A stretch of 64,000 bases of DNA from Crotalaria pallida (taxonomy: Eukaryota; Streptophyta; Magnoliopsida; Fabales; Fabaceae). Location: positions 99,737,639 through 99,801,638 of the forward strand of contig CM075653.1 of assembly GCA_037953625.1 (NCBI GenBank), given 5' to 3'. Both the position numbers and the translations under genes were made by a program. The notes beneath the pieces are model-generated. The model ran no database searches. It was not told the DNA's origin and was given only the letters and a program-made list of their open reading frames with translations. Within the stretch, counting starts at the first letter, position 1; every line of letters starts with the position of its first letter. Shown here piece after piece: positions 34,706-46,393 of this stretch.

Positions 34706-35558
34706 TGGAGGATCATCCATTACATGTCATGAGTGTGGGAAGCCTGGTCACATCAAAGCTGACTGCTATCAACTAAAAAAGAAAGAAAATTCAGAAAGAA
34801 GCGCCTCCAATCCAAGGAAAGGGAAGCAAGCATACCTGGCATGGCTAGACAACGAGGGAAGTTATGATGAAGATTCAGACGAACAAGAGGAGACTGCCAA
34901 CATATGCTTGATGGCACATGGAGATGAGGTAACTTCTATTCTAAAACATTCTTATGATGAATTACAAGAGGCTTTTGAAGAATTGCATGAGGAATCAATG
35001 AGGTTATCTTTATTGATTTCTTTAGAAAAGAAAAATTTAGCTTTTCTTTTAGAAAAGAATAAAAATCTTATTAAAGAAAATGAATTTTTGAAAGATCAAA
35101 ATAAGGAGCTGAATTTGACTTTGAAAAATTCTTCAAACAACTCTAGTAATGAAGTTAAATTTAAAGCTAGTTCTTCTTCTTGTAAGTTTTGCAAGGACCT
35201 GGTTAATGAAGTAAAAGATTTAAAACAAACACTTGCAAAATTTATGAAAGGAAGAAATACTTTAAATTTAATGCTAGGGAGACAAAAGTGTTTCTTTAAT
35301 AGAGTCGGGCTAGGTTATCAACCCGGTATGCACCAAAAGAAATTAAGTACCATTTTTGTCCCTGCTAGCAATCATAAGAAACCATTAATTATATGTCATA
35401 TTTGTGGTAAAAAGGGCCATGGTGCACATGAGTGCGTACACCGGAAAGTGAAGTTCAATAAACCGAACAATGAAACTAAAAGGTGGCACAATTGGAACTA
35501 TGGCTATGCTAACGCTCAAGGACCCAAAATAGTATGGGTACCTAAAAAGAAACTTTGA
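34706..35558 (+). pseudogene. Element A Gag, C-terminal part with two zinc knuckles
   Basis: The first knuckle, CHECGKPGHIKADC, is complete (CX2CX4HX4C) near 34727. A Leu/Lys/Asn-rich coiled coil follows (LLEKNKNLIKENEFLKDQNKEL). A second knuckle, CHICGKKGHGAHEC, lies near 35395. The end reads GPKIVWVPKKKL before TGA at 35556. A TAG at 35571 follows in the same frame, which then continues directly into protease. Two stops between gag and pol in one frame may be decay, or one may be a natural suppressed stop. Confidence 0.85.
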
Positions 35559-37175
35559 ATCTTATGTTTGTAGGTTACTCCGGAAGAAAGGAAATCGTGG
35601 TGGTACTTGGACAGCGGATGCTCAAAACATATGACGGGAGACAAATCTAAATTTTCGCATCTAGTTCCAAAGGACCAAGGACATGTGACTTTCGGAGATA
35701 ACAACCAAGGAAAAATTCTTGGAGTCGGTAAAATTGGTACACCCCCTAACCCTTGCATAGAAAATGTCTTACATGTTGAGGGCCTGAAACATAACTTGCT
35801 AAGTATTAGTCAGTTGTGTGATAAGGACAATAGGGTTATTTTTGATTCTGATAGATGTATTATCGAGGGTAAAATTGATAATCTTATTAAGCTAATTGCT
35901 CGCAGGATAAACAATGTATAGGTTATTGATTTTAACTCAATACCCTCAAATGATGCTAAATGTTTATTATCTAAAGAGGATGAATCTTGGCTATGGCATC
36001 GTAGAATGGGTCACATCCACATGAATCATTTGAATAAAATTTCTTCTAAATACTTAGTAGTTGGTCTACCAAAGCAAAAATTTTCTATTTCTGAAAAATG
36101 TGATCCTTGTTCAAAATCAAAACTCACAAGGGCATCTTTTCCTTCTAAAAATCTTGTTTTATCTCAAAGGCCCTTGGAACTTTTACATATGGATCTTTTT
36201 GGACCTTGTCAAACAAAAAGCTTTGGTGGCAACTATTATTGCCTGGTTATTGTGGATGACTATTCTAGGTATACATGGACATTATTTATTAATCATAAAA
36301 ATGATGCATTCCATAAATTTAAAAAGCTGGCTAAGATTGTTCAAAACCAAATGCATATGAGCATTGCATCCATTAAGACTGATCATGGTGAAGAATTTGA
36401 AAATCAATTTTTTGAATAATTTTGCGAAAAACATGGAATTAAGCATTTTTTTCAGCTCCAAGAACTCCTGAGCAAAACGGGGTTGTGGAGAGGAAAAATC
36501 GTTCATTAAAAGAGCTTTCAAGAACAATGCTTAATGACATGAATTTGCCTGCATATTTTTGGGCCGATGCAGTGAGTACAGCTTGTTATGTTATGAACTG
36601 TGTTTTAATACGGCCTATTTTAAAGAAAACCCCCTATGAGCTGTACAAGGGGAGAAAACCAAAAATATTTCTCATCTTCGTGTCTTTGGCTGTAAATGTT
36701 TTGTGCATAATAATGGTAGAGACCATCTAGGAAGTTTTGAGGCTAGAGCTGATGAGGGCATATTTCTTGGATATTCTGTTTCGAGCAAAGCATATAGGAT
36801 TTACAATAAATCTCGTAATACTATTGAAGAATCTATTCATGTATCATTTGATGAATCCGATCCCAGAAAGTTGGGAAAGGTATCTGTTAATGATATTTTA
36901 GGTATCCTTGGAGATTTATACATTGATGAGGATGAGGAGCCTAATGCTAAAGGAAATGATCATTCTGAATGCAATGAAAAATCAGTTGAATCAGTTGAGG
37001 AGAAAAATCAAGAACAATCCATGGAACTCAATTCTGATTTGCCTAAGGAATGGAAAACATCAAGGCATCATCCAATTGACCAAATCATAGGTGACATCAC
37101 AAAAGGTGTAAGTACTCGCAATTCTATTGGCAATCCGTGTAACTATTTTGCATTTGTTTCTCAAGTGGAGCTAAA
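35559..37175 (+). pseudogene. Element A Pol, protease and integrase
   Basis: Protease: WYLDSGCSKHMTG, the DSG active site near 35610. Integrase: HRRMGHIHMNHL...CDPCSKSK (HHCC zinc finger), VIVDDYSRYTW (Asp), KTDHGEEFEN (Asp), and TPEQNGVVERKNR (Glu). Defects are a TAG near 35920, a TAA at 36417, a frame change in the T run near 36450, and another near 36663. The integrase C-terminal part (FLGYS...AYRIYN) is readable to 37175, where J is inserted. Confidence 0.9.
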
Positions 37176-37189
37176 CGCTACAACAAAAA

Positions 37190-37440
37190 TGCAAAAAGAT
37201 CCCGGTTCCGCACCCACATTGATCCCGGTTCCGAACCGGGATTGTATCCCCTGGTATAACAAGTCTGACACTTGTGATCCCAGGTGTTTTAAAAAACACG
37301 GAACCGAGATCAATAAAATACAAGGAACCGGGATCTTTAATATATATAATCACTGGTGAGTTTTTTATAATGAACCGGGATCTTTACTATATATGATCAC
37401 TGTTGAGTTTTGTACAATGAATCGGGATCTTTAGTATATA
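37190..37440. repeat. Left subterminal repeats of J
   Basis: About seven copies of 'gatcccggttccg' or its complement 'aaccgggatc' in both orientations, some forming hairpins (gatcccggttccgaaccgggat). These are the likely transposase-binding subterminal repeats. Confidence 0.8.
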
Positions 37441-37958
37441 TTATATATTTTTTTTTTTTAATTTGTAATATTTTCTATATCCATATATTTAAATAAATTG
37501 TTAACATTTTTTTTGAACTAAAAAATGTCATAATTATATACATTAGAAATGTGAATGTCAATACACATTTAAGATACATAACTTCCAAACCAAAACAAAT
37601 GGCTCTATACATACAAAAGGCTAAACAAGCTCAATCACATGGATACTACATAGGCACATTCAAAAATATATATGATGCCTTAAATTCAAAACAAAGCTAA
37701 AGTAACTAAACTTATAATCCCATTCTTGTATAACTTGTCACTACCTTCAACTGGTGATCATGATTGACTTAGCTTCGCTCTCACCCTTTGTCCTTGCTTT
37801 CACATCTGTCTCCATGTCCTGGACCATTATATACCAAAGACTGTTACCAACATAGCACAAAAACCACACAGCGTGCATGCCCAGACATTTTAAGAATAAT
37901 GCGCATAACATGAGTGGAATTAACTCTTTTATTACTTGTTGGCTCGATCATGTGTTAA
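37441..37958 (-). other. J sequence downstream of the eIF4A fragment
   Basis: Mostly AT-rich. On the minus strand, 37830-37755 could encode a short C-terminus (DMETDVKARTKGESEAKS, then stop). I do not recognise it, but it might be a third captured exon. Confidence 0.35.
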
Positions 37959-37994
37959 CTTTTTGTCAACTGCAACAAAAAATTGCTTGATTCC
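37959..37994 (-). pseudogene. Captured eIF4A fragment, second exon (truncated)
   Basis: After an acceptor (cattacag) the minus strand reads GIKQFFVAVDKK, the next conserved stretch of eIF4A/eIF4A-III. It then diverges into unrelated residues and stops. The intron 37995-38076 has gtaagc and acag ends, and exon phase is kept. Confidence 0.85.
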
Positions 37995-38076
37995 CTGTAA
38001 TGATAGGGGAGGGGGATTGCATCAATATCCAGTTTCTGAAAAGTCAATAAAAGACAACGCAAAAAGCATTGCTTAC

Positions 38077-38132
38077 CTCTAATGTCAATTCATCACATTT
38101 TACAAGGATCCTTACAGGATCTGTCATGAACT
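38077..38132 (-). pseudogene. Captured eIF4A (DEAD-box helicase) exon, 3' half
   Basis: The minus strand reads FMTDPVRILVKCDELTLE, then the donor gtaagc. This is the hallmark stretch linking the two RecA domains of eIF4A, closest to eIF4A-III from memory; Arg is replaced by Cys before DELTLE. The exon's 5' half lies at 45279-45335, because H inserted in the middle. Removing H with one TSD copy gives a 36-codon exon with both splice sites intact. Confidence 0.9.
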
Positions 38133-39415
38133 TGATTTGGGTCTGATATATATATCTTTTGGACTTCATTTTACTCTCTTTTACTTTGATTTGGCTTGTT
38201 TTCATAGCAAACTTAGGATCTTTTTATTAGTTTTTAGGAATTTTAGTAGTTGTAGTTTCCCTTGAACTTTTTGATCGTTTGTTCATTGTTTCAGGTGATT
38301 TTGGAGCTCAAATGCAAAAATTAATTATGGAATTGGAAAGAGCACGTAAAGACCTTGAAGTAGGAAAAAGAACGGAGAAAAACGGAGCTGGAACAGGTCC
38401 CGCGCGCCTGGGGCGCGTGGACGGGTGCGCTTGGGGCGCGCCTACTGGAGAAGAGCACCAGCAGCAGACTCGCGCGAGACCGTGTGCGCCTGGGGTGCGC
38501 GTGCACCAGAACAGGCCCAATTGGGCCAAAACTTCAGAAATTGATAGGGATTCTACTTAGTGTTATTTTGTAAATATAAAATAGTGATTTAGAATTAGGT
38601 TAAGGAGCCAACTAGAGGAGAAAACAGAAATTAGAATTGAAGAGGGAGATTACCAATACTTTGAAGCAAGTGGAGATTGAAGAATTTGGGGTAATTTGTC
38701 TATGAATTTCCCTATTATGTCTTTCATTCTTCTTATTTCTATGTGTAACTAAAACCCTCGTGTTAGGAACACGGTGAATTTGTATGGCGTAGCTTATTTC
38801 AATTTATGATTTAGTGTTTTCCTGTTTTTAATTCATGCGTTAATTGTGTTTTTATTGCATAAGTAAAACTGATCACTTTATGTTTTGGATTTCTTAATTA
38901 ACGAGAGTTAGGATTTTGAATAGGCCTTGCAATTAACGGTATAATCAGTTTAGTTATAGAGATATGATTGAATGATTATATGATTTGGTAATTCCCTTGT
39001 GCTGAATATGTTATTTTCTAATATTGTAATTTGTTGAGAGATCAAGGATTAAGTATTTAGAGAATAAGGGTAATGTTAGAGAGATCTAATTATTGCTATT
39101 TGAGAGGAATTGTCCATGAATTAAAGGAAAATCTAAATTATAGTTGAATAAGTGAAACCTACAATGCAACCAACGTTCCTAACCACTTTCTCCCATAGTT
39201 CTCAAACTTTTATTTAATTTCAGCAATTAATTAGTTTAATTAATTCATAGTTTCAAATCTGAATTTTAATTTAAACCAACTTTTTAGTTATAGGATTTAT
39301 TTTTAATTACATTAAGGTGAAAATATACTAAAAACACAACTTCCTGTGGGACGATATTCGGTCTTCCATAGACTATATTACTCGTTGACCCAGTACACTT
39401 GCTGGCTAATCAACA
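38133..39415 (+). repeat. 5' LTR of element H
   Basis: It matches 43985-45278. It holds a GC-rich block (about 38396-38515) with several 'gcgcctggggcgc' words in an otherwise AT-rich LTR. One unit fewer is present here than in the 3' LTR. Confidence 0.92.
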
Positions 39416-39421
39416 AGTTTT

Positions 39422-39439
39422 TGGCACCATTGTCGGGGA
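39422..39439 (+). promoter_or_regulatory. Primer binding site of element H
   Basis: The bases tggcaccattgtcgggga lie just after the LTR. They resemble the Athila-type site tggcgccgttgccgggga (tRNA-Asp) with three transitions. Confidence 0.75.
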
Positions 39440-39578
39440 GTAGTTTTCTTTAGTTTATTTTTGGTACTTAGTGTAGTTATTAGTAAATTCTATTTTTCTT
39501 TTTATTTTTCTGGTTTTCATTGAAATGTACAATAATGCCTTGTATAGAGTCAAGATTTTTTAATTTTTTTTTTTTTTT

Positions 39579-40295
39579 TTGAATTCTCCTCCTCTTATTT
39601 ATGATGCAAACACCTCGATTTATGAGATTGAGGAATTGTATTTTAATGCATATAAGAAATCTATCATATGGGAGGTACAAAAGTATGAGATTGAAAAATT
39701 ATATAAGAAATCTTCCATAGAGGAGTTGGTACAAGAGTTCTCCATTAAGGAAGACTTGAGTACTAACCTCTCTGAAAATTTTGAAGAAGAAAAAGAAATT
39801 GAGGTGCATCATGAGAAAGAAGAGGTGAAACAAAACAAAACAGATGGGGATAGAATAATAGTAGAAAAATTTGACTCATCCTTGCGTGCTGAATTTTCTG
39901 AACTTAAAAATTGTGTTAAATCCTTAGCATGTGTGGATGATTCAAAATTTTTCAATTATGTTCGACCCTTGAGTTTGCATGATGTTTTTCCAAATCATCA
40001 ACATAAGGCATTGTTGTACCATGGGATGAATAAAGATCCTAATAATTTTGTTTTCCTTGTTCATGAAATTTACACCTTCATGAATGGGGAAAAAGACAAA
40101 TTTTCTAAGATGATGCATGATGTAAGGAATGTACCTTTTGACCCTGGTGGGTTTAAATTTAATTTTAAAATTTCCTTATTTCATCATCATCCCTGCTCAT
40201 TCCCATGGGGCATGGGAGTAACTTGTTATTCCTATATCACATGGGAATTGAGCCATAGAATTTGGGATCCTGGTGGATTCTTTGTAAATATGTAG
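39579..40295 (+). CDS. Unrecognised H ORF1, charged N-terminus
   Basis: About 238 codons; the upstream base run is a T tract. The first 110 residues are Glu/Lys-rich and helical (EIEVHHEKEEVKQNK). A more globular part follows (FNYVRPLSLHDVFPNHQHKALLYHG), then two 'DPGGF' phrases near the end. I see no zinc knuckle, protease or RT motif. It occupies the place of gag, and it could be a highly diverged or rebuilt Gag of a non-autonomous family, but I cannot name it. Confidence 0.45.
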   Translation: MNSPPLIYDANTSIYEIEELYFNAYKKSIIWEVQKYEIEKLYKKSSIEELVQEFSIKEDLSTNLSENFEEEKEIEVHHEKEEVKQNKTDGDRIIVEKFDSSLRAEFSELKNCVKSLACVDDSKFFNYVRPLSLHDVFPNHQHKALLYHGMNKDPNNFVFLVHEIYTFMNGEKDKFSKMMHDVRNVPFDPGGFKFNFKISLFHHHPCSFPWGMGVTCYSYITWELSHRIWDPGGFFVNM

Positions 40296-41008
40296 CAGTG
40301 TAGGTTTTGTTTATTTTTAGTTTGTGAATAAGGAGTTGGAATTTTCTATAAGTAACTACTAATGAGGTGCTTTCTAGCACTACTTTTAGTTGTTCATGTG
40401 ACACAGGTAAATAAGTTTGGGGGAGTTTCTCCATGTGCATCAATAGAAAAAGCTGTGTTACAAAGGTAAGTTCCTAACTCCATTTAATAGGCGATCTTTT
40501 TTAGTTTAGGATAGTTTAGGTAGTTTTATTTTTTTATGTCTGCATTAAAAAAAAACCCCATGTACAGACCAGGCGCGCCTGGGGCGCATGGCCTGGGGCG
40601 CCTGGGGCGCGCGTGTGCTGATGCATTTTTGCTAGCACGCCTGGGGGGGAGTCAGCCCATTACCCCCACTTCCTTTCATCCCCAATTCAATTAGCTAAGA
40701 ACCCTAACCCCTATTTCACCCCCAATTCAATAATTCCATCAAATCCACCCAAATTTCATCAAATTAATCACTCACTCTTCCATTAATCATCATCCTCATC
40801 ATCAATCTCTCTCCCTTTTCATCAAAATTTTTCAAAAACCCCATTCTCCACTCTTCTCTTCTCAATTCGGTTTTTCATAAAAAGGGCTAAGGAGCACGAA
40901 TTTTTCATTGTTTTAAGGTAAGAATCTCTTCTCTATCCTTCTCTGGTCTAATTTATTTGGATTTGGAAGGTTAGAATTGAGTTCTCTCTTTAAAATTTTG
41001 AAAGTTTT
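40296..41008 (+). other. H region between ORF1 and ORF2, leader-like
   Basis: It holds a GC-rich block with 'gcgcctggggcgc' words (40570-40650) and then a CT-rich stretch (40660-40870) like a plant 5' UTR. A possible intron starts with gtaagaatctc at 40918 and ends at a cag near 41023. This suggests ORF2 may have its own transcript. Confidence 0.45.
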
Positions 41009-41062
41009 GTGCTGCCTACCAGGTGTTTGATATTTTGCCAATTGCATTTTTTGCACTTAAAC

Positions 41063-42322
41063 ATGTTGAGAAGAGGAAAGAGGCCTATGGTGGACACTAG
41101 TGGAGAGGCTGGGACGACTTTTGAACATCCGAAAGTCTCCAAGTTTTATGATGGGAAGATGGTTAAGCGGAAGGTGCAGCTGGAAATTGGTATGGTCCTT
41201 GATGAGGTCGTTTCCGGTCAGCCAGTGGTAGGACTTAGAGGTGTGGAGGAGGTGATGGAGGTTATTAATGTGGACAAATGGGAATCATGGGTTAGAGGTC
41301 CACCGGAGTATTTGAGTCAGAAGTTGGTGTGGGAGTTTTATTCGCATGCTTGGTGGCGTGCTCGATTAGAGAAGAAGGAGGAGTTGTTGCATGGTACAGT
41401 TGAGCATAGGAGGGTCGCTTATGTGAGGGGCAAGGAAGTGCCTTATGATGCTGCTACTATAGCACATGTCCTAAGCCTTCCTAGTTACTCGCCTAATATG
41501 GCCCCCGCTTTGTTCAACACTGATAGCTATGAGGATGGGGGTATGTATCCTTTGGATATGCTTCAGAAACACTTGTTTTTGGCTGGAAAAACTTGGAATT
41601 TTAACATTAATCAAAGGCCAAAACATGTGTCTCAAAGGAATATGCAAGGAGCTACCCAGTTTTGGGTCTGGTTCATTATGCACAACTTGTACCCTCATTC
41701 CCATGACACGGAGATTTCCCCATCTATTTGCCGATTAGTGTATGCCCTTAAGTCTTGTATTGTTGTTGATGCGGCGTCGCTGATTTCCGATCAGTTGCAC
41801 CGTTTTGCTTTGAGTGATAAGGGATATGTGGGATTCCCTTGGGTGATACACCAATTGTGTTCTGCTGTGGGGGTAGTGTCTGGGAGTGATGAGATGATTG
41901 AGATTAAGAGGGCCACCATGTTAACTAAAGATGTCTGGGATAATTATGTTTTACTTGCTATTAAGACAGCTAGAGAGGATAGACACCCACCGATTATTCT
42001 TGACCCCCAGCCACCAGTCCAGGATAGAGCAGGATTTTCTCGCCGACCGGCACAGTCGTTGGATGGTGTGGAGGACCTGAGGGTTATGATGCAGTCTATG
42101 ATGACGGAGCAGGCACTGCAGGGGCGATATTTACGACAGCAGGCTGAGTTCCAACGTGTCCAGTTACACAGGGACGAGGTCCGGGATGATATTCTGAGGG
42201 CCTGGAGTGCTGATCATGGTTACTCTGTGGAGCTGCGCCCTTATTCGGACTATGAGAGGAGTTTGTTGGACTATCCGGTGGATGTGCCTGAACCTGATGC
42301 TAGGGGGATGGATGAGGATTAG
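41063..42322 (+). CDS. H ORF2: putative plant transposon protein domain
   Basis: I prefer the Met at 41063 (MLRRGKRPMVDTSGE), because the upstream Met at 41009 adds a hydrophobic tail and lies before a possible splice acceptor. The protein is about 419 residues. Residues 85-260 carry LVWEFYSHAWWR, YVRGKEVPYDAATIAHVL, HVSQRNMQGATQFWVWFIMHNLYP and SHDTEISPSICRLVYAL. I recognise these from memory as the 'putative plant transposon protein' domain (PF20167). The C-terminal part is Gln/Arg-rich with helical content, ending in an acidic tail. No catalytic function is known to me. Intact and without stops. Confidence 0.75.
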   Translation: MLRRGKRPMVDTSGEAGTTFEHPKVSKFYDGKMVKRKVQLEIGMVLDEVVSGQPVVGLRGVEEVMEVINVDKWESWVRGPPEYLSQKLVWEFYSHAWWRARLEKKEELLHGTVEHRRVAYVRGKEVPYDAATIAHVLSLPSYSPNMAPALFNTDSYEDGGMYPLDMLQKHLFLAGKTWNFNINQRPKHVSQRNMQGATQFWVWFIMHNLYPHSHDTEISPSICRLVYALKSCIVVDAASLISDQLHRFALSDKGYVGFPWVIHQLCSAVGVVSGSDEMIEIKRATMLTKDVWDNYVLLAIKTAREDRHPPIILDPQPPVQDRAGFSRRPAQSLDGVEDLRVMMQSMMTEQALQGRYLRQQAEFQRVQLHRDEVRDDILRAWSADHGYSVELRPYSDYERSLLDYPVDVPEPDARGMDED

Positions 42323-43984
42323 TTTGGGGTTGTTCTTATTTTTCTATATCTGATGTATTTTCCCTGCCCCCGCTCTGTACTTGTGATACTATTTTTTTTA
42401 TTATTTTTAGGATTTAATTTATTTTTAATGTATGGATATTTATTTCGATTATTATCTTGTTGCATCTGTATTGCTGAGTTTTGTGCAGGTGTGAATGTTG
42501 TCTCCTACCATTAGTGGTGCTTTGTTGCACTTGTGCTAACCATTGCAAGTATTAAGTTTGGGGAGCAACATCTCACTTGTGTTTAGTGCTATTTATGTGG
42601 ATGTGATAGATAGTATTCTTAATCTTTATTCTTGTCATTTTTAGTTAGTTTTTTTTAGTATAGGTTTTTCATTTATATTTTGTAGTTTTTAGGTAGAGTA
42701 GTTAGCTTGAGGACAAGCCAACCTCTATGTTTGGGGGAGGATACAAAATAAAAATTGATTTTTCAGACTTGAATTGTTTCCCCATATTTGGTGTTGGTTT
42801 GTGTCTCTAGTGAAAGTAGGTGATTATTCTAGATTTAGGACTTTTTTCTAATGATGCATGTACATACTTAGTTTAGGACTTAGACTCATTGATTTTCGAC
42901 TCTATTTGATTGAGCTGTAAATATAATTGTGAATTGGTTAATTTGACAAATGCTTTTAGAACTTGTGATTAGTGAACTGACTTTAGCCCAGTGAGGTTTT
43001 GAGCCTTATATTGAGGGGTATGAATTATATTTGAAATATTCTGATTTGAGACTCCTATTCGTTCATGAGTGTGTTCTCTTTGATGATTGTGCTCTAAAAC
43101 TTGACCTGTGACCATTTCAAAATTGATGATTGATTGCATGCATGAAAATGGTTAAGGCACCTAGGTGTGTTTTTGAGGCCTTCAGATTGTAGCATTGTAA
43201 ATTGTTCCCTTAGTTGCCCACTTTGAGCCTTTTAATGATATATGATTTTTCTTTGGTACCCTGTAATTATTGCATTGATTTTATTGGGAGTACTTTAGGA
43301 ATTTTGGATGAGCAATTAAGTGGAATGTGATGCAAAAGAAAAGAAAAGAAAAATAAAAAGTAAAGTTTTATGTGCCTACTTCTCTTCCAATGAAAAAAAA
43401 AGAAAATTGAAAAAGAATAAGAAATTATGAAAAGGAAGAGAGTAGAGGAATTAAATTGAAAAGTGAGAAGAATAAATTTGTGGATTGAGTTGTGTTCATT
43501 GAAATATACTTAGTGCTCATTCATGATTTTTAGGGGAATTTGTTTTTACATTTAGCCCTTAGTTCATTATTCCTTTTTTCTTATATCTCACCTAACACTT
43601 TAGTCAGGCCCCATTACAACCAATATTAAGACCTTTTGATTTTTGTGTGCAATTAATAATTTCAGTGGAGATGTTGGTCTATGGTCAAACATATGGTAAC
43701 ACTTTGTCATTGTTGAACTTGTGTGCTTAATTGAAATATTACCCTTATACACTTTTGAGAGGAACATTTGAGAGGTTGAGAGTGTTCACTAGTTCTGAGT
43801 TCTGATTGGGTTTGTTACTCTAACTGGTTTGTAATTGTGTAAATAGTTTGTGATAATATGCATTGGAGTCATGAGTCATAGTCTTAGATGAGGTGTATAT
43901 ATGTTGATTTAGGGAGTTTGTCTTTTATTTAGAATTTTTATTTTACTTTTACCTGGGACATGCAAAATGCTAAGTTTGGGGGAG
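42323..43984 (+). other. H 3' internal region, non-coding
   Basis: No gene. It contains gcttgaggacaagc (a short hairpin) at about 42710, followed by a purine run; the same arrangement occurs in G. It then holds A-rich GAA-type stretches (43330-43450), and ends with the purine tract taagtttgggggag. Confidence 0.7.
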
Positions 43985-45278
43985 TGATTTGGGTCTGATA
44001 TATATATCTTTTGGACTTCATTTTACTCTTTTACTTTGATTTGGCTTGTTTTCATAGCAAACTTAGGATTTTTTTATTAGTTTTTAGGAATTTTAGTAGT
44101 TGTAGTTTCCCTTGAACTTTTTGATCGTTTGTTCATTGTTTCAGATGATTTTGGAGCTCAAATGCAAAAATTAATTATGGAATTGGAAAGAGCACGTAAA
44201 GACCTTGAAATAGGAAAAAGAACGGAGAAAAACGGAGCTGGAACAGGTCCCGCGCGCCTGGGGCGCGTGGACGGGTGCGCCTGGGGCGCGCCTACTGGAG
44301 AAGAGCACCAACAACAGACTCGCGCGCTTGGGGCGCGAGACCGTGTGCGCCTGGGGCGCGCGTGCACCAGAACAGGCCCAATTGGGCCAAAACTTCAGAA
44401 ATTGATAGGGATTCTACTTAGTGTTATTTTGTAAATATAAATTAGTGATTTAGAATTAGGTTAAGCAGCCAACTAGAGGAGAAAACAGAAATTAGAATTG
44501 AAGAGGGAGATTACCAATACTTTGAAGCAAGTGGAGATTGAAGAATTTGAGGTAATTTGTCTATGAATTTCCCTATTATGTCTTTCATTCATCTTATTTC
44601 TATTTGTAACTAAAACCCTCGTGTTAGGAACACGGTGAATTTGTATGGCGTAGCTTATTTCAATTTATGATTTAGTGTTTTCCTGTTTTTAATTCATGTG
44701 TTAATTGTGTTTTTATTGCATACGTAAAACTGATCACTTTATGTTTTGGATTTCTTAATTCTTAACGAGAGTTAGGATTTTGAATAGGCCTTGCAATTAA
44801 CGGTATAACCAGTTTAGTTATAGAGATATGATTGAATGATTATATGATTTGGTAATTCCCTTGTGCTGAATATGTTATTTCTAATATTGTAATTTGTTGA
44901 GAGATCAAGGATTAAGTATTTAGAGAATAAGGGTAATGTTAGAGAGATCTAATTATTGCTATTTGAGAGGAATTGTCCATGAATTAAAGGAAAATCTAAA
45001 TTATAGTTGAATAAGTGAAACCTACAATGCAACCAACGTTCCTAACCACTTTCTCCCATAGTTCTCAAGCTTTTATTTAATTTCAGCAATTAATTAGTTT
45101 AGTTAATTCATAGTTTCAAATCTGAATTTTAATTTAAACCAACTTTTTAGTTATAGGATTTATTTTTAATTACATTAAGGTGAAAATATACTAAAAACAC
45201 AACTCCCTGTGGGACGATATTCGGTCTTCCATAGACTATATTACTCGTTGACCCAGTACACTTGCTGGCTAATCAACA
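43985..45278 (+). repeat. 3' LTR of element H
   Basis: It matches 38133-39415 closely. The GC-rich block at about 44250-44375 has one extra 'gcgcgcttggggcgcgag' unit. Confidence 0.92.
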
Positions 45279-45335
45279 AAACTTATTTGTGATCTCCAAT
45301 ATTTGATGGGTGAGTGTAGCAGAAATCAAGACAAC
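45279..45335 (-). pseudogene. Captured eIF4A exon, 5' half with SAT motif
   Basis: After the acceptor ttttgtag the minus strand reads VVLISATLTHQILEITNK. This is motif III (SAT) of the DEAD-box helicase eIF4A and its following helix, where the family has ISATLPHEILEMT. It continues at 38132 across the H insertion. Upstream intron-like sequence follows to about 45900. I recognise no further eIF4A exon. Confidence 0.88.
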
Positions 45336-46230
45336 CTACAAAATAAGGGCTTAATGATTTGGAACTAAAAGATATAAAGTTAAAAATGAATGCAAATGCA
45401 ATAGAATACAGACAAGATTGTTCCACATATCTGACAGCAACACAATATACACACACATCACCTAAAAGATGCATACAGTTTGCTTACAAACAAATTTAGA
45501 TGTTTAGTGCCAAAAATGTTGTCAATGGTAAACTTTAGATAAATTAGGCCAACATATGTTTGAGAACCAAATTAAGTCAAGAAGCACTGATGTTCTAAAT
45601 ATAAAAAGAATCTGTTGCTTCACCTAAGAATGGTGCCGCGGTCAACTGATCATTGCTACTTTGTCATATTTTCCAATAATCGCCACATCTTAAGATGATG
45701 AGAAGACACTAAAACATATTCCCAAACAGGAAATTGCATCTACAGTCACATAAAGCTCTTCAAAGGGATTAGTAAAGCTTCAAGCTTTCCATATCCCAAT
45801 TAATCAGTGAAGATTTTCCATATTAGATTTAGTGTCATTGAGTGATATTTAATACAGTAATAGCTTGAACGAATTTGTCTTGTATATCAAGTCAAATACA
45901 AAGACAATCATATTAGTATAAATGAAGACTGTAATTGAAAAGTTAACCAGAACAAAACAAACCTATTCAAAACATTGTTTAAACGTAACAACAATTCAAA
46001 TCAGAAATGCAACAACATTCACATTAGCAAGAACACCATGAGCGGTTGCTTGGAAGCGGAGATAATCAGAATCACGATTTAAGGCTAACAAAAAAACTTA
46101 CAGCAAAGTGCACATTGATTGTCAGTGATGGTTTAAACTCATCAATTAGGAGAAGCTATAATCAAGAAAGAATTTCAAAACCATAACAGAACCACACCGA
46201 AATCGATACGAAAGAGCAAAAATAACTTAC

Positions 46231-46288
46231 AACAGCTACTAATTTGTTTTGTGGATGCTCCTTCTTGTACTGCTCTCTGAACTCAGAC
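46231..46288 (-). pseudogene. Captured HMGB gene, exon 3 (middle of HMG box)
   Basis: The minus strand reads SEFREQYKKEHPQNKLVAVV between an acceptor (cattgcag) and a donor (gtaagt). This is helix I-II of a plant HMGB box. The next exon, which should start with GKAGG, is not found, so the box is truncated. Confidence 0.9.
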
Positions 46289-46393
46289 CTGCAATGCAAC
46301 ACTCACAAACCGAATATTATTTCAAGAATTTAAAAATTACTAATAAGCAAAATGAAAACATAAAAGAAAAAGAATTTAAAATGAAAAAGTTAC

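Larger units (their letters stand above)
38133..45278 (+). mobile_element. Element H: Athila-like LTR element with two ORFs and no pol
   Basis: LTRs of about 1.29 kb (38133-39415 and 43985-45278) begin tgatttgggtctgatat and end aatcaaca. The flanks gaact and aaact match at four of five bases. It has a tRNA-Asp-like primer site, two ORFs, and a purine tract before the 3' LTR, but no protease, RT or integrase. It is the parent type of G. The LTRs are very similar, so the insertion is recent relative to J. Confidence 0.9.
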
